Shown here: piece after piece, positions 24,621-33,249 of the stretch
Layout of the letters: each line of letters starts with the position of its first letter
Position numbering within the stretch: position 1 is the stretch's first letter
From: Actinomycetes bacterium
GTDB taxonomy: Bacteria > Actinomycetota > Actinomycetes > Actinomycetales > Microbacteriaceae
Length of the DNA: 64,000 bases
Reading direction: 5' to 3'
NCBI GenBank assembly: GCA_023386365.1
Contig: JAEWJX010000120.1
Span: forward strand, 1-64,000
The notes under the pieces: model-generated
Told to the model about the DNA's origin: nothing
Database searches by the model: none
Seen by the model: only the letters and a program-made list of their open reading frames with translations
Translations under genes and position numbers: made by a program

Positions 24621-25498
24621 CCCTTGAGTCCCGTCATGGTCATCGTCTGCACGAACTGCTTCTGGGCGAACAGGAAGAACAGCACGAGAGGCGCGGTGGC
24701 GATCACGTTACCGGCCATCAGCAGCGACCACTGGGTGCGCCGGGTGCCCTGGAAGTTGGCGATACCCAACTGCACCGTGAAGGCGTCGTCGTTGTTGATC
24801 GCGATGAGCGGCCAGATGAGGTCGTTCCACGAACTCAGCAGCGTGAAGATCGCGAGCGTCGTGATCGCCGGACGCGCCAGCGGCAGCACCACCCGCAGGA
24901 ACGTCTCCAGCTTGTTGGCGCCGTCGATCGCCGCCGCCTCCTCGATCTCGACCGGGATCGACAGGAAGAACTGCCGCATCAGGAAGATGCCGAACGCGGA
25001 TGCGAGCCACGGCACGAACGCGGCCGCCAGGGTGTCGACGATGCCGAACCGCGAGAACAGGATGTAGGTCGGGATCATCAGCAGTTGCGTGGGGATCATG
25101 ATGGTCGCCACGATCGCGAAGAAGCCGAAGTTGCGCCCGCGGAACTTGAGGCGCGCGAAGCCGTACCCGGCGAGCGAGCAGAGCACCACGTGCGACGCGA
25201 TCGAGACGATCGACACGATCGCGCTGTTGCCGAGCCAGCGCAGGATGTCGGTGGTGGTGAAGAGGCTCACGAAGCCGTCGAGGGTGAACGACGACGGGAT
25301 GAACGGCGGCGGGAACTTCACGAGCTCCTCGGCCGGCGCGAGCGAGGCGAGCACCATCTGCGCGAACGGGATCACGAAGAGTAGAGCGATCGGCGCGAGC
25401 ACGAAATGCCAGCCGCTGAAGCGGCGCTTCTGACTGCGACGGCGCGCGGATGCGGGGGCGTCGAGCTGAGGGGTGCGGGTGAGCTGGGCGAGAGCCAT
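24617..25498 (-). CDS. sugar ABC transporter permease (MalG type)
   Basis: A 293-residue permease with six membrane helices. The cytosolic coupling loop EEAAAIDGANKLETFLRVVLPLA near residue 200 (E-A-A...D-G) is the contact for an ATPase. This is the MalG/UgpE branch of carbohydrate-uptake ABC systems. No ATPase gene lies in the cluster, so a shared MsiK-like ATPase elsewhere is likely, as usual in Actinobacteria. Its ATG shares one base with the stop of the other permease (TGATG). Confidence 0.93.
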   Translation of the reverse strand: MALAQLTRTPQLDAPASARRRSQKRRFSGWHFVLAPIALLFVIPFAQMVLASLAPAEELVKFPPPFIPSSFTLDGFVSLFTTTDILRWLGNSAIVSIVSIASHVVLCSLAGYGFARLKFRGRNFGFFAIVATIMIPTQLLMIPTYILFSRFGIVDTLAAAFVPWLASAFGIFLMRQFFLSIPVEIEEAAAIDGANKLETFLRVVLPLARPAITTLAIFTLLSSWNDLIWPLIAINNDDAFTVQLGIANFQGTRRTQWSLLMAGNVIATAPLVLFFLFAQKQFVQTMTMTGLKG

Positions 25499-26457
25499 CA
25501 GAAGGCCTCCACGTTCCGACGACGCGCGTACAGCACGACGCCGATGGTGATGAGCAGGGTGACGGCGAACAGCACGTAGGCCGCCGCCGATCCGAGACCG
25601 AAGTCGAAGGCCTTGAACGCCTTCTCCCAGAGGTAGTAGACGACCGTCTTGGTGGCGTCGATGGGGCCGCCGCGGGTGGTCGTGTACACGAGGTCGAACA
25701 GCTGCAGCGCGCCGATCACCTGCCAGATGGTGACGAACACGGTCACCGGCGACAGCTCGGGCCACACGATCCGCCAGAACGTCTGCCAGCGGTTCGCCCC
25801 GTCGATGCGCGCCGCCTCGAGCAGCTCGTTCGGGATGTCCTGAAGAGCGGCGAGGTAGATCACGGTCGTGAAGGCGGCCTGGCCCCACAGCGACATGATC
25901 GCGATGACGAGCATCGCCTGGTTCGGATCCTCGAGCCACTTCTGCGCCGGCAGGCCCAGGTTGCGCAGCACGTTGTTGACGAGGCCGTACTGGGGGCTGA
26001 AGAGGTAGTTCGACAGGATGCCGGTCGCGGCGGCGGATGCCACGAACGGCACGAAGATGGCCGTGCGGTACAGCCCGATGAGGGCGATGTTGCGGTTGAG
26101 CGCCACCGCCAGGAACAGCCCCGCAAGCACCGACGCCGGCACGAACAGCAGCACGTAGAGGCCCGTGTGCGCGACCGAATCCCAGAACTCCGAATCGCTC
26201 ATAAGGCGTGCGTAGTTGTCGGCGCCCACGAACTTCGGGGGCGCGAAGCCGTTCCACTTCTGCAGCGAGAGCACGAAGGCCCACACCGCCGGGAAGATCG
26301 AGAGGCCGAGGATGACGATCAGCGCTGGCGCGACGAACGCCCACCCGGTCAGGTCGCTGAGGCCGCGGCGCTTGCGCGAGCCGGCCGGGGTGTCCGGCGC
26401 CGAACCCGGCCTGCGCCGGTCGTCTCGGGTGGGTGGTGATTCGGTCATCGTCGTCAT
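25498..26457 (-). CDS. sugar ABC transporter permease (MalF type)
   Basis: A 319-residue permease of the MalF/UgpA branch with six helices, the cytosolic EAA loop LLEAARIDGANRWQTFWRIVWP near residue 215, and a TTRGGP segment. It pairs with the MalG-type protein to form the channel for the sugar. I chose ATG 26457 because GAGGAG lies 6 nt before it. A longer form beginning at ATG 26475 would add six residues but has no ribosome-binding site. It lies 27 nt after the SIS gene. Confidence 0.92.
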   Translation of the reverse strand: MTTMTESPPTRDDRRRPGSAPDTPAGSRKRRGLSDLTGWAFVAPALIVILGLSIFPAVWAFVLSLQKWNGFAPPKFVGADNYARLMSDSEFWDSVAHTGLYVLLFVPASVLAGLFLAVALNRNIALIGLYRTAIFVPFVASAAATGILSNYLFSPQYGLVNNVLRNLGLPAQKWLEDPNQAMLVIAIMSLWGQAAFTTVIYLAALQDIPNELLEAARIDGANRWQTFWRIVWPELSPVTVFVTIWQVIGALQLFDLVYTTTRGGPIDATKTVVYYLWEKAFKAFDFGLGSAAAYVLFAVTLLITIGVVLYARRRNVEAF

Positions 26458-26484
26458 CTTCGGCTCCTCGACCATTCTCTGCGT

Positions 26485-27366
26485 CTAGGAAAGGACGATG
26501 GACCGGGTCAGGTGCCGGGGCTGGTCGGGGTCGAGCCCGCGCGCGAGCGAGGTGCGCACGGCGAGCTTCTGCGCGAGCGCCAACTCGATGAGCGGATCGG
26601 ATGCCACCCGCTGCACGACGGTCGCGCCGGTCGCCTCGATGTTGCGGGCGAGCTCGTCGTCGCGGGCGCCGATGAACCACACCAGCGAACCCGGGTGCGC
26701 GACCGCGAGCGGACCGTGCCGGTAGTCGAGCAGCGGATACGACTCCGCCCACGCCTGCGCCGCCTCCCGGATCTTCAGCGCCGCCTCCTGGGCGAGGCCG
26801 TATGTCCAACCGCGGCCGAGGTACACGACGTGGTCGAATCCCTCGGGCGCCTCGGGGGCGTCTCCCGCGAGCGCCGCCTCGGCGAGCGCGGGCAACTTCG
26901 ACACGTCCTCTCCGAACGCGGCGCGCGCGAGGAAGAGGAACGTCGTCGGGAAGCGCGTCTGCACCACCGAGCGCTCGTCGGCGAAGTCGAGCAGCAGCAC
27001 GTCGTCGGCGAGTTCGGCGCACGGCGAGTCCGCGACACCGGTGACGACGATCTTGCGCACCCCTTCCGGAACCGCGTTCAACGCATCGATCACCTCGGTG
27101 GTCGTGCCGGATCGGGTGATCCCGATGACCGCGTCGTACGGCCGCCACGGGCGCGGTTCGGAGGCGTACGCCGCATCCGTCTCGCCGAGGCCGGCCTCTT
27201 CGCGCAGCAGCGCGAACGACTCCGCGACGAACGCGGAGGTTCCGCATCCGATCACGAGCACACGCTCGCCCGGTCGGGCCAGCAGCCGTGTCGCGTCGTC
27301 GAGAAGGGTCAGTGCCTTGCGCCAGACGTCGGGCTGGCTCTCGATCTCGAGGGTGGTGAGGTTCAT
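26485..27366 (-). CDS. SIS-domain sugar-phosphate isomerase/deaminase
   Basis: A 293-residue protein with two SIS domains (about residues 30-150 and 165-290). The phosphate-binding segments VLVIGCGTSAFVAESF and GITRSGTTTEVIDAL are clear, as is the C-terminal KIREAAQAWAESY...DYRHGPLA characteristic of GlmS/AgaS/FrlB proteins. It probably isomerises or deaminates a 6-phospho amino sugar or ketose. Position between substrate-binding and permease genes ties it to the imported sugar. No glutaminase domain is present, so it is not GlmS. Confidence 0.85.
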   Translation of the reverse strand: MNLTTLEIESQPDVWRKALTLLDDATRLLARPGERVLVIGCGTSAFVAESFALLREEAGLGETDAAYASEPRPWRPYDAVIGITRSGTTTEVIDALNAVPEGVRKIVVTGVADSPCAELADDVLLLDFADERSVVQTRFPTTFLFLARAAFGEDVSKLPALAEAALAGDAPEAPEGFDHVVYLGRGWTYGLAQEAALKIREAAQAWAESYPLLDYRHGPLAVAHPGSLVWFIGARDDELARNIEATGATVVQRVASDPLIELALAQKLAVRTSLARGLDPDQPRHLTRSIVLS

Positions 27367-27394
27367 GGTGTTTCGCGCTCCTGCTGCGGGGTGG

Positions 27395-27425
27395 GGCGGG
27401 GCGGCCTGGTGTCGACCGCCCCGCC
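27395..27425 (-). promoter_or_regulatory. intercistronic hairpin after substrate-binding protein gene
   Basis: GGCGGGGCGG (27395-27404) pairs perfectly with CCGCCCCGCC (27416-27425) around an 11-nt loop, 8 nt after the substrate-binding gene stop and inside the operon. Such hairpins commonly protect the upstream mRNA or partly stop transcription, giving more binding protein than permease. Confidence 0.6.
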
Positions 27426-27432
27426 GGGTGGA

Positions 27433-28746
27433 TCAATTGCCTGCGAGCGCCTGGTCGGCCTTCTCGGCGGCTTCCTTCAGCGCCTCCTCGGACGTGCCCT
27501 GGCCCTGCAGCACGCTCGAGATGGCGGAGCCGATGGCCTCCGAGAGTCCGACGTAGCCCGACACGGTCGGTCGCGCGTTCACCGCGTTCGCGTTGTTGGC
27601 GGCCATGATGTCGAGCCCGGGCAGCGCCTCGACCTGCGCCTGGAACTCAGGCGTGTCGATCTCGCTCGCGCGCAGCGGCAGGTTGCCGAACGCGACGTTC
27701 CAGCGCAGGTCCTGCTCGGGGGCGGTCAGCCACTTGAGCAGCTCGTACGACCAGTAGTTCTCGTTGACGTCCTGGGTGTCGAAGAGCGCCCAGATGTCGG
27801 GCCCCGACACGGTCTGGTGGTCGCCGTCGGTGCCGGGCAGCACGGTCACGCCGTACTGGGTGCCCGCCGTGTTGAGGTCGTACAACTGCCACGGGCCCGA
27901 CGTCATCATGCCGATGCGGTCGGCCGCGAACAGCTGCGCGAACTTGGTGTCGGTCTGGTCGAGGTAGATGCTCTCGTCGTCGACCGCCATCTCGCGCAGG
28001 AACTCGAGCGACTCGACGCCCTCGTCGCTGGCGAACGCCGCCTGCTTCTGGTCGTCGGTGAGGATCTCGCCGCCGTTCTGCCACAGGTGCGGCCAGAACT
28101 GCCAGGTGGTCTCCTCGGAGCCGGAGACCGAGTACGCGTAGCCGTAGGTCTCGGTCGACGGATCGGTGAGCTTCTTCGCGGCGTCGCGGAAGTCGTCCCA
28201 GCTCCACTCGTCGGTCGGGTAGTCGACGCCGGCGGCGTCGAAGACGGTCTTGTTGTAGATGAGCGAGATGTTGTCGACCAGGGCGGGGAAGCCGATGATC
28301 TTCTCGCCGGTGGGCTGCACGGTGGCGCGCGCCGCCTCCGAGAACTCCTCCCAGCCGACGTCGGGGTCGGTGACCTTGTCGCTGATGTCCTGGGTGCGCT
28401 GCGACGACTCGAGCTCGCTGGCCCACGAACCGAACGAGTACGAGATGCTCGGGTAGTTGTCGCTCGCGAAACCGGCCGACAGCTTCTGCAGCAGCTCCTC
28501 GGTGGAGGATGCGCCCGACGAGATGTCGACGGTGACGTTGGGGTGCAGTTCCTCGAACTCGGCCGCGAGGCCTTCGAGCAGCTTCTCGGCCTCGTCGGAC
28601 TGGCCTGTCCACCAGGTGACGGTGACGTCGGCTTCAGGGTCGAGCTCGGTGGCGCCGCCCTGGGTGCAGCCTGCGAGTGCGATCGCGGTCGCGACGGCGA
28701 CGATGCCGGCGGTGGCGCGAACGGTGGTACGTGTGCGGATTGTCAT
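27433..28746 (-). CDS. sugar ABC transporter substrate-binding lipoprotein
   Basis: A 437-residue extracellular solute-binding protein (family 1). A lipoprotein signal ends in AIALAGC (Cys about residue 26). The mature part opens VTVTWWTGQSDEAEKLLEGL, typical of carbohydrate-binding members, and contains NKTVFDAAGVDYP and PLRASEID segments. It captures the sugar outside the membrane and passes it to the two permeases. It is the first gene of the operon. A TTTACA -35-like element and repeated operator-like motifs lie upstream, and a 10-bp hairpin follows. Confidence 0.93.
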   Translation of the reverse strand: MTIRTRTTVRATAGIVAVATAIALAGCTQGGATELDPEADVTVTWWTGQSDEAEKLLEGLAAEFEELHPNVTVDISSGASSTEELLQKLSAGFASDNYPSISYSFGSWASELESSQRTQDISDKVTDPDVGWEEFSEAARATVQPTGEKIIGFPALVDNISLIYNKTVFDAAGVDYPTDEWSWDDFRDAAKKLTDPSTETYGYAYSVSGSEETTWQFWPHLWQNGGEILTDDQKQAAFASDEGVESLEFLREMAVDDESIYLDQTDTKFAQLFAADRIGMMTSGPWQLYDLNTAGTQYGVTVLPGTDGDHQTVSGPDIWALFDTQDVNENYWSYELLKWLTAPEQDLRWNVAFGNLPLRASEIDTPEFQAQVEALPGLDIMAANNANAVNARPTVSGYVGLSEAIGSAISSVLQGQGTSEEALKEAAEKADQALAGN

Positions 28747-28803
28747 GACTCTCCTCTGATGCCTGAGGGGTGCGGTGGACTGTGTTGGGGCAATCCTGAC
28801 GAA

Positions 28804-28861
28804 GAATGATCGTTTGTAAAGAAGAATGCGCGAACCGCTCATTCTTTGTGAGCGGATCATT
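28804..28861. promoter_or_regulatory. probable DeoR operator region between divergent sugar genes
   Basis: It contains a perfect inverted repeat CCGCTCA-N7-TGAGCGG (28835-28855), flanked by AATGATC (28805-28811) and GATCATT (28855-28861). The core (C/G)G(A/C)TCAT recurs at 28806-28812 (minus), 28836-28842 and 28854-28860, and again upstream of the DeoR gene. It overlaps the probable promoter of the substrate-binding gene (TTTACA on the minus strand). Confidence 0.6.
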
Positions 28862-28896
28862 GCGTATCTGGCGCGTTCCCATGAGTGTGGGGTCTC

Positions 28897-29949
28897 GTGA
28901 GCATCGACGACATCGCCCTTCGTGACTGGACCCCGCGCAGCAGGATGCGCATCCGCGAGACCGCGGTCGAGGTCCCCCACACACCGTGCATCGACGTGCA
29001 CAACCACCTGGGCCGCTGGCTCACCGACGACGGCGACTGGATGATCGACGACGTCGACGCCCTGCTCGCGGTGATGGATGCGCGGCACGTCGAGGCGATC
29101 GTCAACCTCGACGGGATGTGGGGCGACGAACTCGACGCCAACCTCGACCGCTACGACCGCGCCCACCCGGGCCGCTTCTTCACCTTCTGCCAGCTCGACT
29201 GGTCGCTGTTCGGGCAGCCCGACGGCGCGGAGCTGCTGCTCGCGCAGCTCGACGACAACGCGCGACGCGGAGCACGCGGGGTGAAGATCTGGAAGAACCT
29301 GGGTCTCGAGGTGCGCGACCACACGGGAGCCCTCGTCTCACCCGACGACCCGCGCGTGATCGCGCTCGTCGCCCGCGCCGGTGAGCTCGGCATCCCGGTG
29401 CTCATCCACACCGCCGACCCGATCGCCTTCTTCGACCCGCTGGACGCGAACAACGAACGGCTCGACGAGCTGCGCGGCGCCAAGGACTGGTGGTTCGGCG
29501 ACCGCAGCAAGCACCCCACGTTCGACGCGCTGCTCGACGCCCACGCCCGCCTCGTGCTCGCATGCCCCGGCACCGACATCATCGGCGCCCACCTCGGCTG
29601 CGCGGCCGAAGACCTCGACCGCGTCTCGGCTCTCATGAGCCGCGCCCCCCGCTACCACGCCGACATCGCCGGACGGATGGCCGAGCTCGGCCGCCAGCCC
29701 CGCCGGTTCGCTCAGCTCGTCGCCGAGCACCCCGACCGCATCCTGTTCGGCACCGACATCTACCCGGCGACCGACGAGCAGTACCGGCAGCACTACCGCT
29801 TCCTCGAGTCGGCCGACGAGGGGTTCGAATACGCCCCCGGCGAGCCGATCCCGCCGCAGGGGCGCTGGGCCGTGTCGGCCGCGGCACTCGACCCCGAGCT
29901 GCTGCCCGCGCTCTACCGCGGCAACGCTGCCCGCGTGCTCGGCCTCTGA
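28897..29949 (+). CDS. amidohydrolase family protein (Amidohydro_2 type)
   Basis: A 350-residue TIM-barrel metal hydrolase. Metal and catalytic positions are visible: CIDVHNHLG (HxH) near residue 25, GVKIWKNLGL, IPVLIHTADP, TDIIGAHLGC and ILFGTDIYPA with the catalytic Asp. The reaction is unknown; relatives hydrolyse or decarboxylate small cyclic or amide compounds. It is transcribed away from the ABC operon across the shared operator region. GTG 28897 is chosen for a weak GGGG site; GTG 28885 would add four residues. Confidence 0.8.
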   Translation: MSIDDIALRDWTPRSRMRIRETAVEVPHTPCIDVHNHLGRWLTDDGDWMIDDVDALLAVMDARHVEAIVNLDGMWGDELDANLDRYDRAHPGRFFTFCQLDWSLFGQPDGAELLLAQLDDNARRGARGVKIWKNLGLEVRDHTGALVSPDDPRVIALVARAGELGIPVLIHTADPIAFFDPLDANNERLDELRGAKDWWFGDRSKHPTFDALLDAHARLVLACPGTDIIGAHLGCAAEDLDRVSALMSRAPRYHADIAGRMAELGRQPRRFAQLVAEHPDRILFGTDIYPATDEQYRQHYRFLESADEGFEYAPGEPIPPQGRWAVSAAALDPELLPALYRGNAARVLGL

Positions 29950-29956
29950 CGTCGAG

Positions 29957-30799
29957 TCAGCCCACCAGGGCGGCGAGGCGTGCCACCTCGGCGCGGGTCG
30001 CCTCACGCACCCCCGCCAGGTAGGCACGGGGATCGACCGCATCCGGTCGGGCGGCGAGCTCGTCGCGCAGCCGAGTGGTACCCACGATGCCGAGCACGGT
30101 GCCGACGTTGACCTTGCGGATGCCGGCGTCGACCGCCTGCGAGAGCACCGCATCCGGAACCCCCGAGCTTCCATGCAGCACGAGCGGCACCGGTACGGAT
30201 GCGGCGAGCCGCGCGATCAAGTCGAGGTCGAGGGAGGCGGTGCGCTCCTGCATCGCATGACTCGAACCCACGGCGACAGCCAGCAGGTCGACGCCCGTCG
30301 CCTCGACGAACGCGGTGGCCTCGCCGGGGTCGGTTCGCACCCCGGGGGCGTGGGCGCCGTTCTTACCGCCCACCTCGCCGAGCTCCCCCTCAGCCCACAG
30401 GCCGGCCGCGTGCGCCGCATGGGCGACACCGGCGGTGAGCGCCACGTTCTCCGCGTACGGAAGGCTCGCCCGATCGAACATCAGCGACCCGACGCCGAGC
30501 TCCGCACCGCGTTCCACGATCGCGGCCGCGAGCTGCGCGTCCTCGAGGTGATCGACATGGAGTCCGACCGGAACGGCGGCATCGGCAGCGAGCTCGCGGC
30601 ATGCGGCGAGCAGCGGCGCGAAACCGCGGCGGAAGGCGATCGCGTTCTGGCTGAGCTGGAGCAGCACGCCGACGCCCGCATCCTCGGCCCCCGCGACGAC
30701 CGCCTCGGCCTGCTCGAGGGTGATGACGTTGAAGGCGGCGACCGCACGCCCGCGACCCGCGGCATCCGCCACGAGTCGAGCCGTCGACGACCAGGTCAC
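29957..30799 (-). CDS. class II ketose-bisphosphate aldolase
   Basis: A 280-residue zinc-dependent aldolase of the fructose/tagatose-bisphosphate type (KbaY/GatY/Fba). It shows AVAAFNVITLEQAEAVV, VGLHVDHLEDA with the catalytic Asp and zinc His, AEGELGEVGG, LVLHGSSGVPD with another zinc His, and GIRKVNVGT for phosphate. The usual LDHG is VDHLED here. It probably splits tagatose- or fructose-1,6-bisphosphate made by the PfkB kinase. GTG 30799 overlaps the GH4 stop (GTGA). Confidence 0.88.
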   Translation of the reverse strand: MTWSSTARLVADAAGRGRAVAAFNVITLEQAEAVVAGAEDAGVGVLLQLSQNAIAFRRGFAPLLAACRELAADAAVPVGLHVDHLEDAQLAAAIVERGAELGVGSLMFDRASLPYAENVALTAGVAHAAHAAGLWAEGELGEVGGKNGAHAPGVRTDPGEATAFVEATGVDLLAVAVGSSHAMQERTASLDLDLIARLAASVPVPLVLHGSSGVPDAVLSQAVDAGIRKVNVGTVLGIVGTTRLRDELAARPDAVDPRAYLAGVREATRAEVARLAALVG

Positions 30800-32115
30800 G
30801 CAGGCACCTCGAGGGTTCCGCCGAGGGCGGTCGGCAGCAGACCCGCGTGCGCCGCGGTCAGTTCGTCGCACAGCTCCCAGATCTCGGCTGGCGTCAGCGA
30901 CGAGCTCGCGTTCGGGTCGACGAGCACCGCCCGGCGCACCAGCTCGGGGTCGCCCGTGAGCGCGGCCCGAACAGTGAGCTCGGCGACCGAGAGGTACGTG
31001 CGGTTGAGGGCCGCGCCGGCGGCGGGCACCGAGCCCCACGCCACCGGGTGCACGCCCGTCGCATCCACCACAGCCGGCACCTCCACGACGGCACCCTCGG
31101 GGAGGTTGTCGATGAGGCCCGCGTTCGGCACGTTCACGTGGATCTCGCGCGCGGTGCCGGTGAGCATCGAGTGGATGATCTGCGGCGCATACTCGGCGGC
31201 GTCGCCCTCCTCGTGCAGCGGCACGTCGGCGCCCTCCGCGAGCAGGCGCTGGGCTTCGTGGAACTCGTCCACGTTCTCCTCGGAGATGCCGATGTACTGC
31301 AGCGGTTCGAGGCGGAACCGCTCGATCTGCGCGTCGTCGCGCAGGAACCAGTCGAGGTACTCGGAGGAGTGCTCGCTCGTCTCGGTCGGGTAGAAACCGA
31401 TGCGGCGGAAGATCTCCACGCGCACCCGGCGCTCCAGCTCGGGGTCGGATGCGATCCGCTCGCGCAGTCGCGGGTACAGGTCCTCCCCGTCGCGGCTCCA
31501 CTCGGTGAGCCACGCCTGGTGGTTCACACCCGCGGCGCGGTAGTGGGTGCCCTCGAGCGGCACGCCGATCAGCTCGCAGAGGTCGTTGACCGTCCAGTAG
31601 ACGCTGTGGCACAGCCCCACGGCCTTGATCTCGGGGGCGACCTGCGACATCCACCACACGTTCATCGCCATCGGGTTCGTGTAGTTGAGGAACCAGGCGT
31701 CGGGGCACAGTTCCTGCATGTCGCGTGCGATGCCGGTGAGCACCGGGAAGGTGCGCAGGGCACGGAAGACACCGCCCACGCCGGTCGTGTCGCCGATGGT
31801 CTGACGCAGACCCTTACGGGCGGGCAACTCGAGGTCGATGCGGGTCGCGGCGATGCCACCCACCTGGATCATGTTGACGACGAAGTCGGCCCCGGCGAGA
31901 GCCGCGCGGCGATCGAGCGATGCGTCGACCCGCGCCTCGCGGCCGAGCTGCGCGGCCACGTTGAGGGCCGTCCGGCGCGCGACGTCGAGGCGCTGCTCAT
32001 CGATGTCGTGCAGGCGGATGTCGAGCACGGGCAGGTCGGTGAAGCGCAGCAGGTCGGTGAGCAGCTGGCGGGTGAAGACCACGCTGCCCGCACCCAGGAA
32101 GACGATCGTCGGCAT
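30796..32115 (-). CDS. glycoside hydrolase family 4, alpha-galactosidase-like
   Basis: A 439-residue NAD-dependent GH4 enzyme. The Rossmann start IVFLGAGSVVFTRQLLTDLL, NYTNPMAMNVW, and the metal-binding VGLCHSVYWT (Cys-His) followed by GVNHQAWL are family hallmarks, and the closest fit is the MelA alpha-galactosidase branch. GH4 enzymes cleave by an oxidation-elimination mechanism using NAD+ and Mn2+. It would release galactose-type units from an imported glycoside. It leads the two-gene unit with the aldolase and is divergent from the DeoR gene. ATG 32115 was chosen since the fold begins there. Confidence 0.88.
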   Translation of the reverse strand: MPTIVFLGAGSVVFTRQLLTDLLRFTDLPVLDIRLHDIDEQRLDVARRTALNVAAQLGREARVDASLDRRAALAGADFVVNMIQVGGIAATRIDLELPARKGLRQTIGDTTGVGGVFRALRTFPVLTGIARDMQELCPDAWFLNYTNPMAMNVWWMSQVAPEIKAVGLCHSVYWTVNDLCELIGVPLEGTHYRAAGVNHQAWLTEWSRDGEDLYPRLRERIASDPELERRVRVEIFRRIGFYPTETSEHSSEYLDWFLRDDAQIERFRLEPLQYIGISEENVDEFHEAQRLLAEGADVPLHEEGDAAEYAPQIIHSMLTGTAREIHVNVPNAGLIDNLPEGAVVEVPAVVDATGVHPVAWGSVPAAGAALNRTYLSVAELTVRAALTGDPELVRRAVLVDPNASSSLTPAEIWELCDELTAAHAGLLPTALGGTLEVPA

Positions 32116-32143
32116 GCCTCGATTCTGGGGAGACTGTTCATAT

Positions 32144-32192
32144 TGAGCAAGCAAATGATCGAATTGACGCGCAAACGCTCATCTGCCATGCT
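32144..32192 (+). promoter_or_regulatory. promoter and operator of the DeoR gene
   Basis: TTGACG -35 (32164-32169), 17-nt spacer, CATGCT -10 (32187-32192), only 8 nt before the ATG. ATGATCG (32155-32161) and CGCTCAT (32176-32182), the motifs seen upstream of the ABC operon, flank or lie in the promoter, so autoregulation is likely. Confidence 0.6.
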
Positions 32193-32200
32193 CGCTTTCC

Positions 32201-33010
32201 ATGGCCACCGCCTACAGCACCAGCACCGTCGCCGAGCTCGGCGGCTCCCCCAAGCGCTCCCGGCGCATGGCCGACATCCTCGACGCGATCGCCGAACGCG
32301 GCGAGATCTCGCTCGCCGAACTCACCGAGCTGTTCTCCAGCTCCGCGGCCACCCTCCGCCGCGACCTCACCGTGCTGGCCGACCAGGGCCTCATCGTGCG
32401 CACGCACGGCGGCGCCAAGGCAGCTGGATCGCTCGCCGAAGTGCCGGTCGCCCTGCGCGACACCCGGTTCCAGGACGCGAAACGGCGCATCGCCCGCGCC
32501 GCCGCCATCCGCATCCCCCGCGAACGCCACGCGGTCGCCCTCAGCGGAGGCACCACCACCGCCGGCGTCGCCCGTGAGCTCGTCAACCACGCCGACCTCA
32601 CCATCGTCACCAACTCGCTCTCCATCGCGTCGCTCGTGGCCTCCTACCCCCGACTCAAAGTGGTGATGACCGGCGGCATCCTGCGCCCCCAGTCGCTCGA
32701 ACTCGTGGGGGTGCTCGCCGAAGGCACCTTCAGCGCCATCAACGTGGGCACCGCGATCCTCGGCGCCGACGGCGTGACCGCCGACGCCGGGGTCACCACC
32801 CACGACGAAACCGAAGCCCGCACCAACCACGCCATGGTCGCCAAGGCGCAACGCACCATCGTCGTCGCCGACGGTTCCAAGATCGGCCACGCGGCGCTCG
32901 CCCGGATGGCCGACAGCAGCGACATCGACGTGCTCATCACCGACGAGAGCGCCGACGCCGACGAACTGCAGAAGCTGCGCGAGCTCGGCGTCGAGGTCGT
33001 GCTCGCCTGA
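32201..33010 (+). CDS. DeoR-family transcriptional regulator
   Basis: A 269-residue repressor. The N-terminal winged helix covers residues ~20-75 (RMADILDAIAERGEISLAEL, then SSAATLRRDLTVLADQG as recognition helix and IVRTHGGA as wing). The C-terminal sugar-phosphate sensor domain shows ALSGGTTTAGVARELV, VTNSLSIASLV and ADGSKIG. It most likely represses the neighbouring sugar genes until a phosphorylated intermediate appears. The mRNA is probably leaderless. It closes the island. Confidence 0.92.
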   Translation: MATAYSTSTVAELGGSPKRSRRMADILDAIAERGEISLAELTELFSSSAATLRRDLTVLADQGLIVRTHGGAKAAGSLAEVPVALRDTRFQDAKRRIARAAAIRIPRERHAVALSGGTTTAGVARELVNHADLTIVTNSLSIASLVASYPRLKVVMTGGILRPQSLELVGVLAEGTFSAINVGTAILGADGVTADAGVTTHDETEARTNHAMVAKAQRTIVVADGSKIGHAALARMADSSDIDVLITDESADADELQKLRELGVEVVLA

Positions 33011-33033
33011 ATCGCGCCACCTAGGCTCGAGGG

Positions 33034-33249
33034 GTGACCGTCGCCCTCGGCATCCTGCTGCTGCTCAACGCCGCCTTCAATGTCTTCACCTGGCCCACCT
33101 TCCTGAAGCGGGTCGCACGCGACCCGCGCGCACGAGACGACGCCGGCCGACCCACCCGGTTCCTGCGGGTGCACCAGGTGCTGGTCGTCATCGCGATGCT
33201 GCTGGCCGCCGCATCCGCCATGTTCGGCGTGTGGGTGCTGGTGGCTTAG
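33034..33249 (+). CDS. SCO4848-type small membrane protein
   Basis: A 71-residue protein with two membrane helices (about residues 3-24 and 48-70) joined by a basic loop (FLKRVARDPRARDDAGRP). It matches the actinobacterial SCO4848-like family; function unknown. TAGGCT at 33022-33027 lies 6 nt before the GTG, so the transcript is probably leaderless. Its end overlaps the convergent YchJ-like gene by 4 bases. Confidence 0.75.
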   Translation: MTVALGILLLLNAAFNVFTWPTFLKRVARDPRARDDAGRPTRFLRVHQVLVVIAMLLAAASAMFGVWVLVA

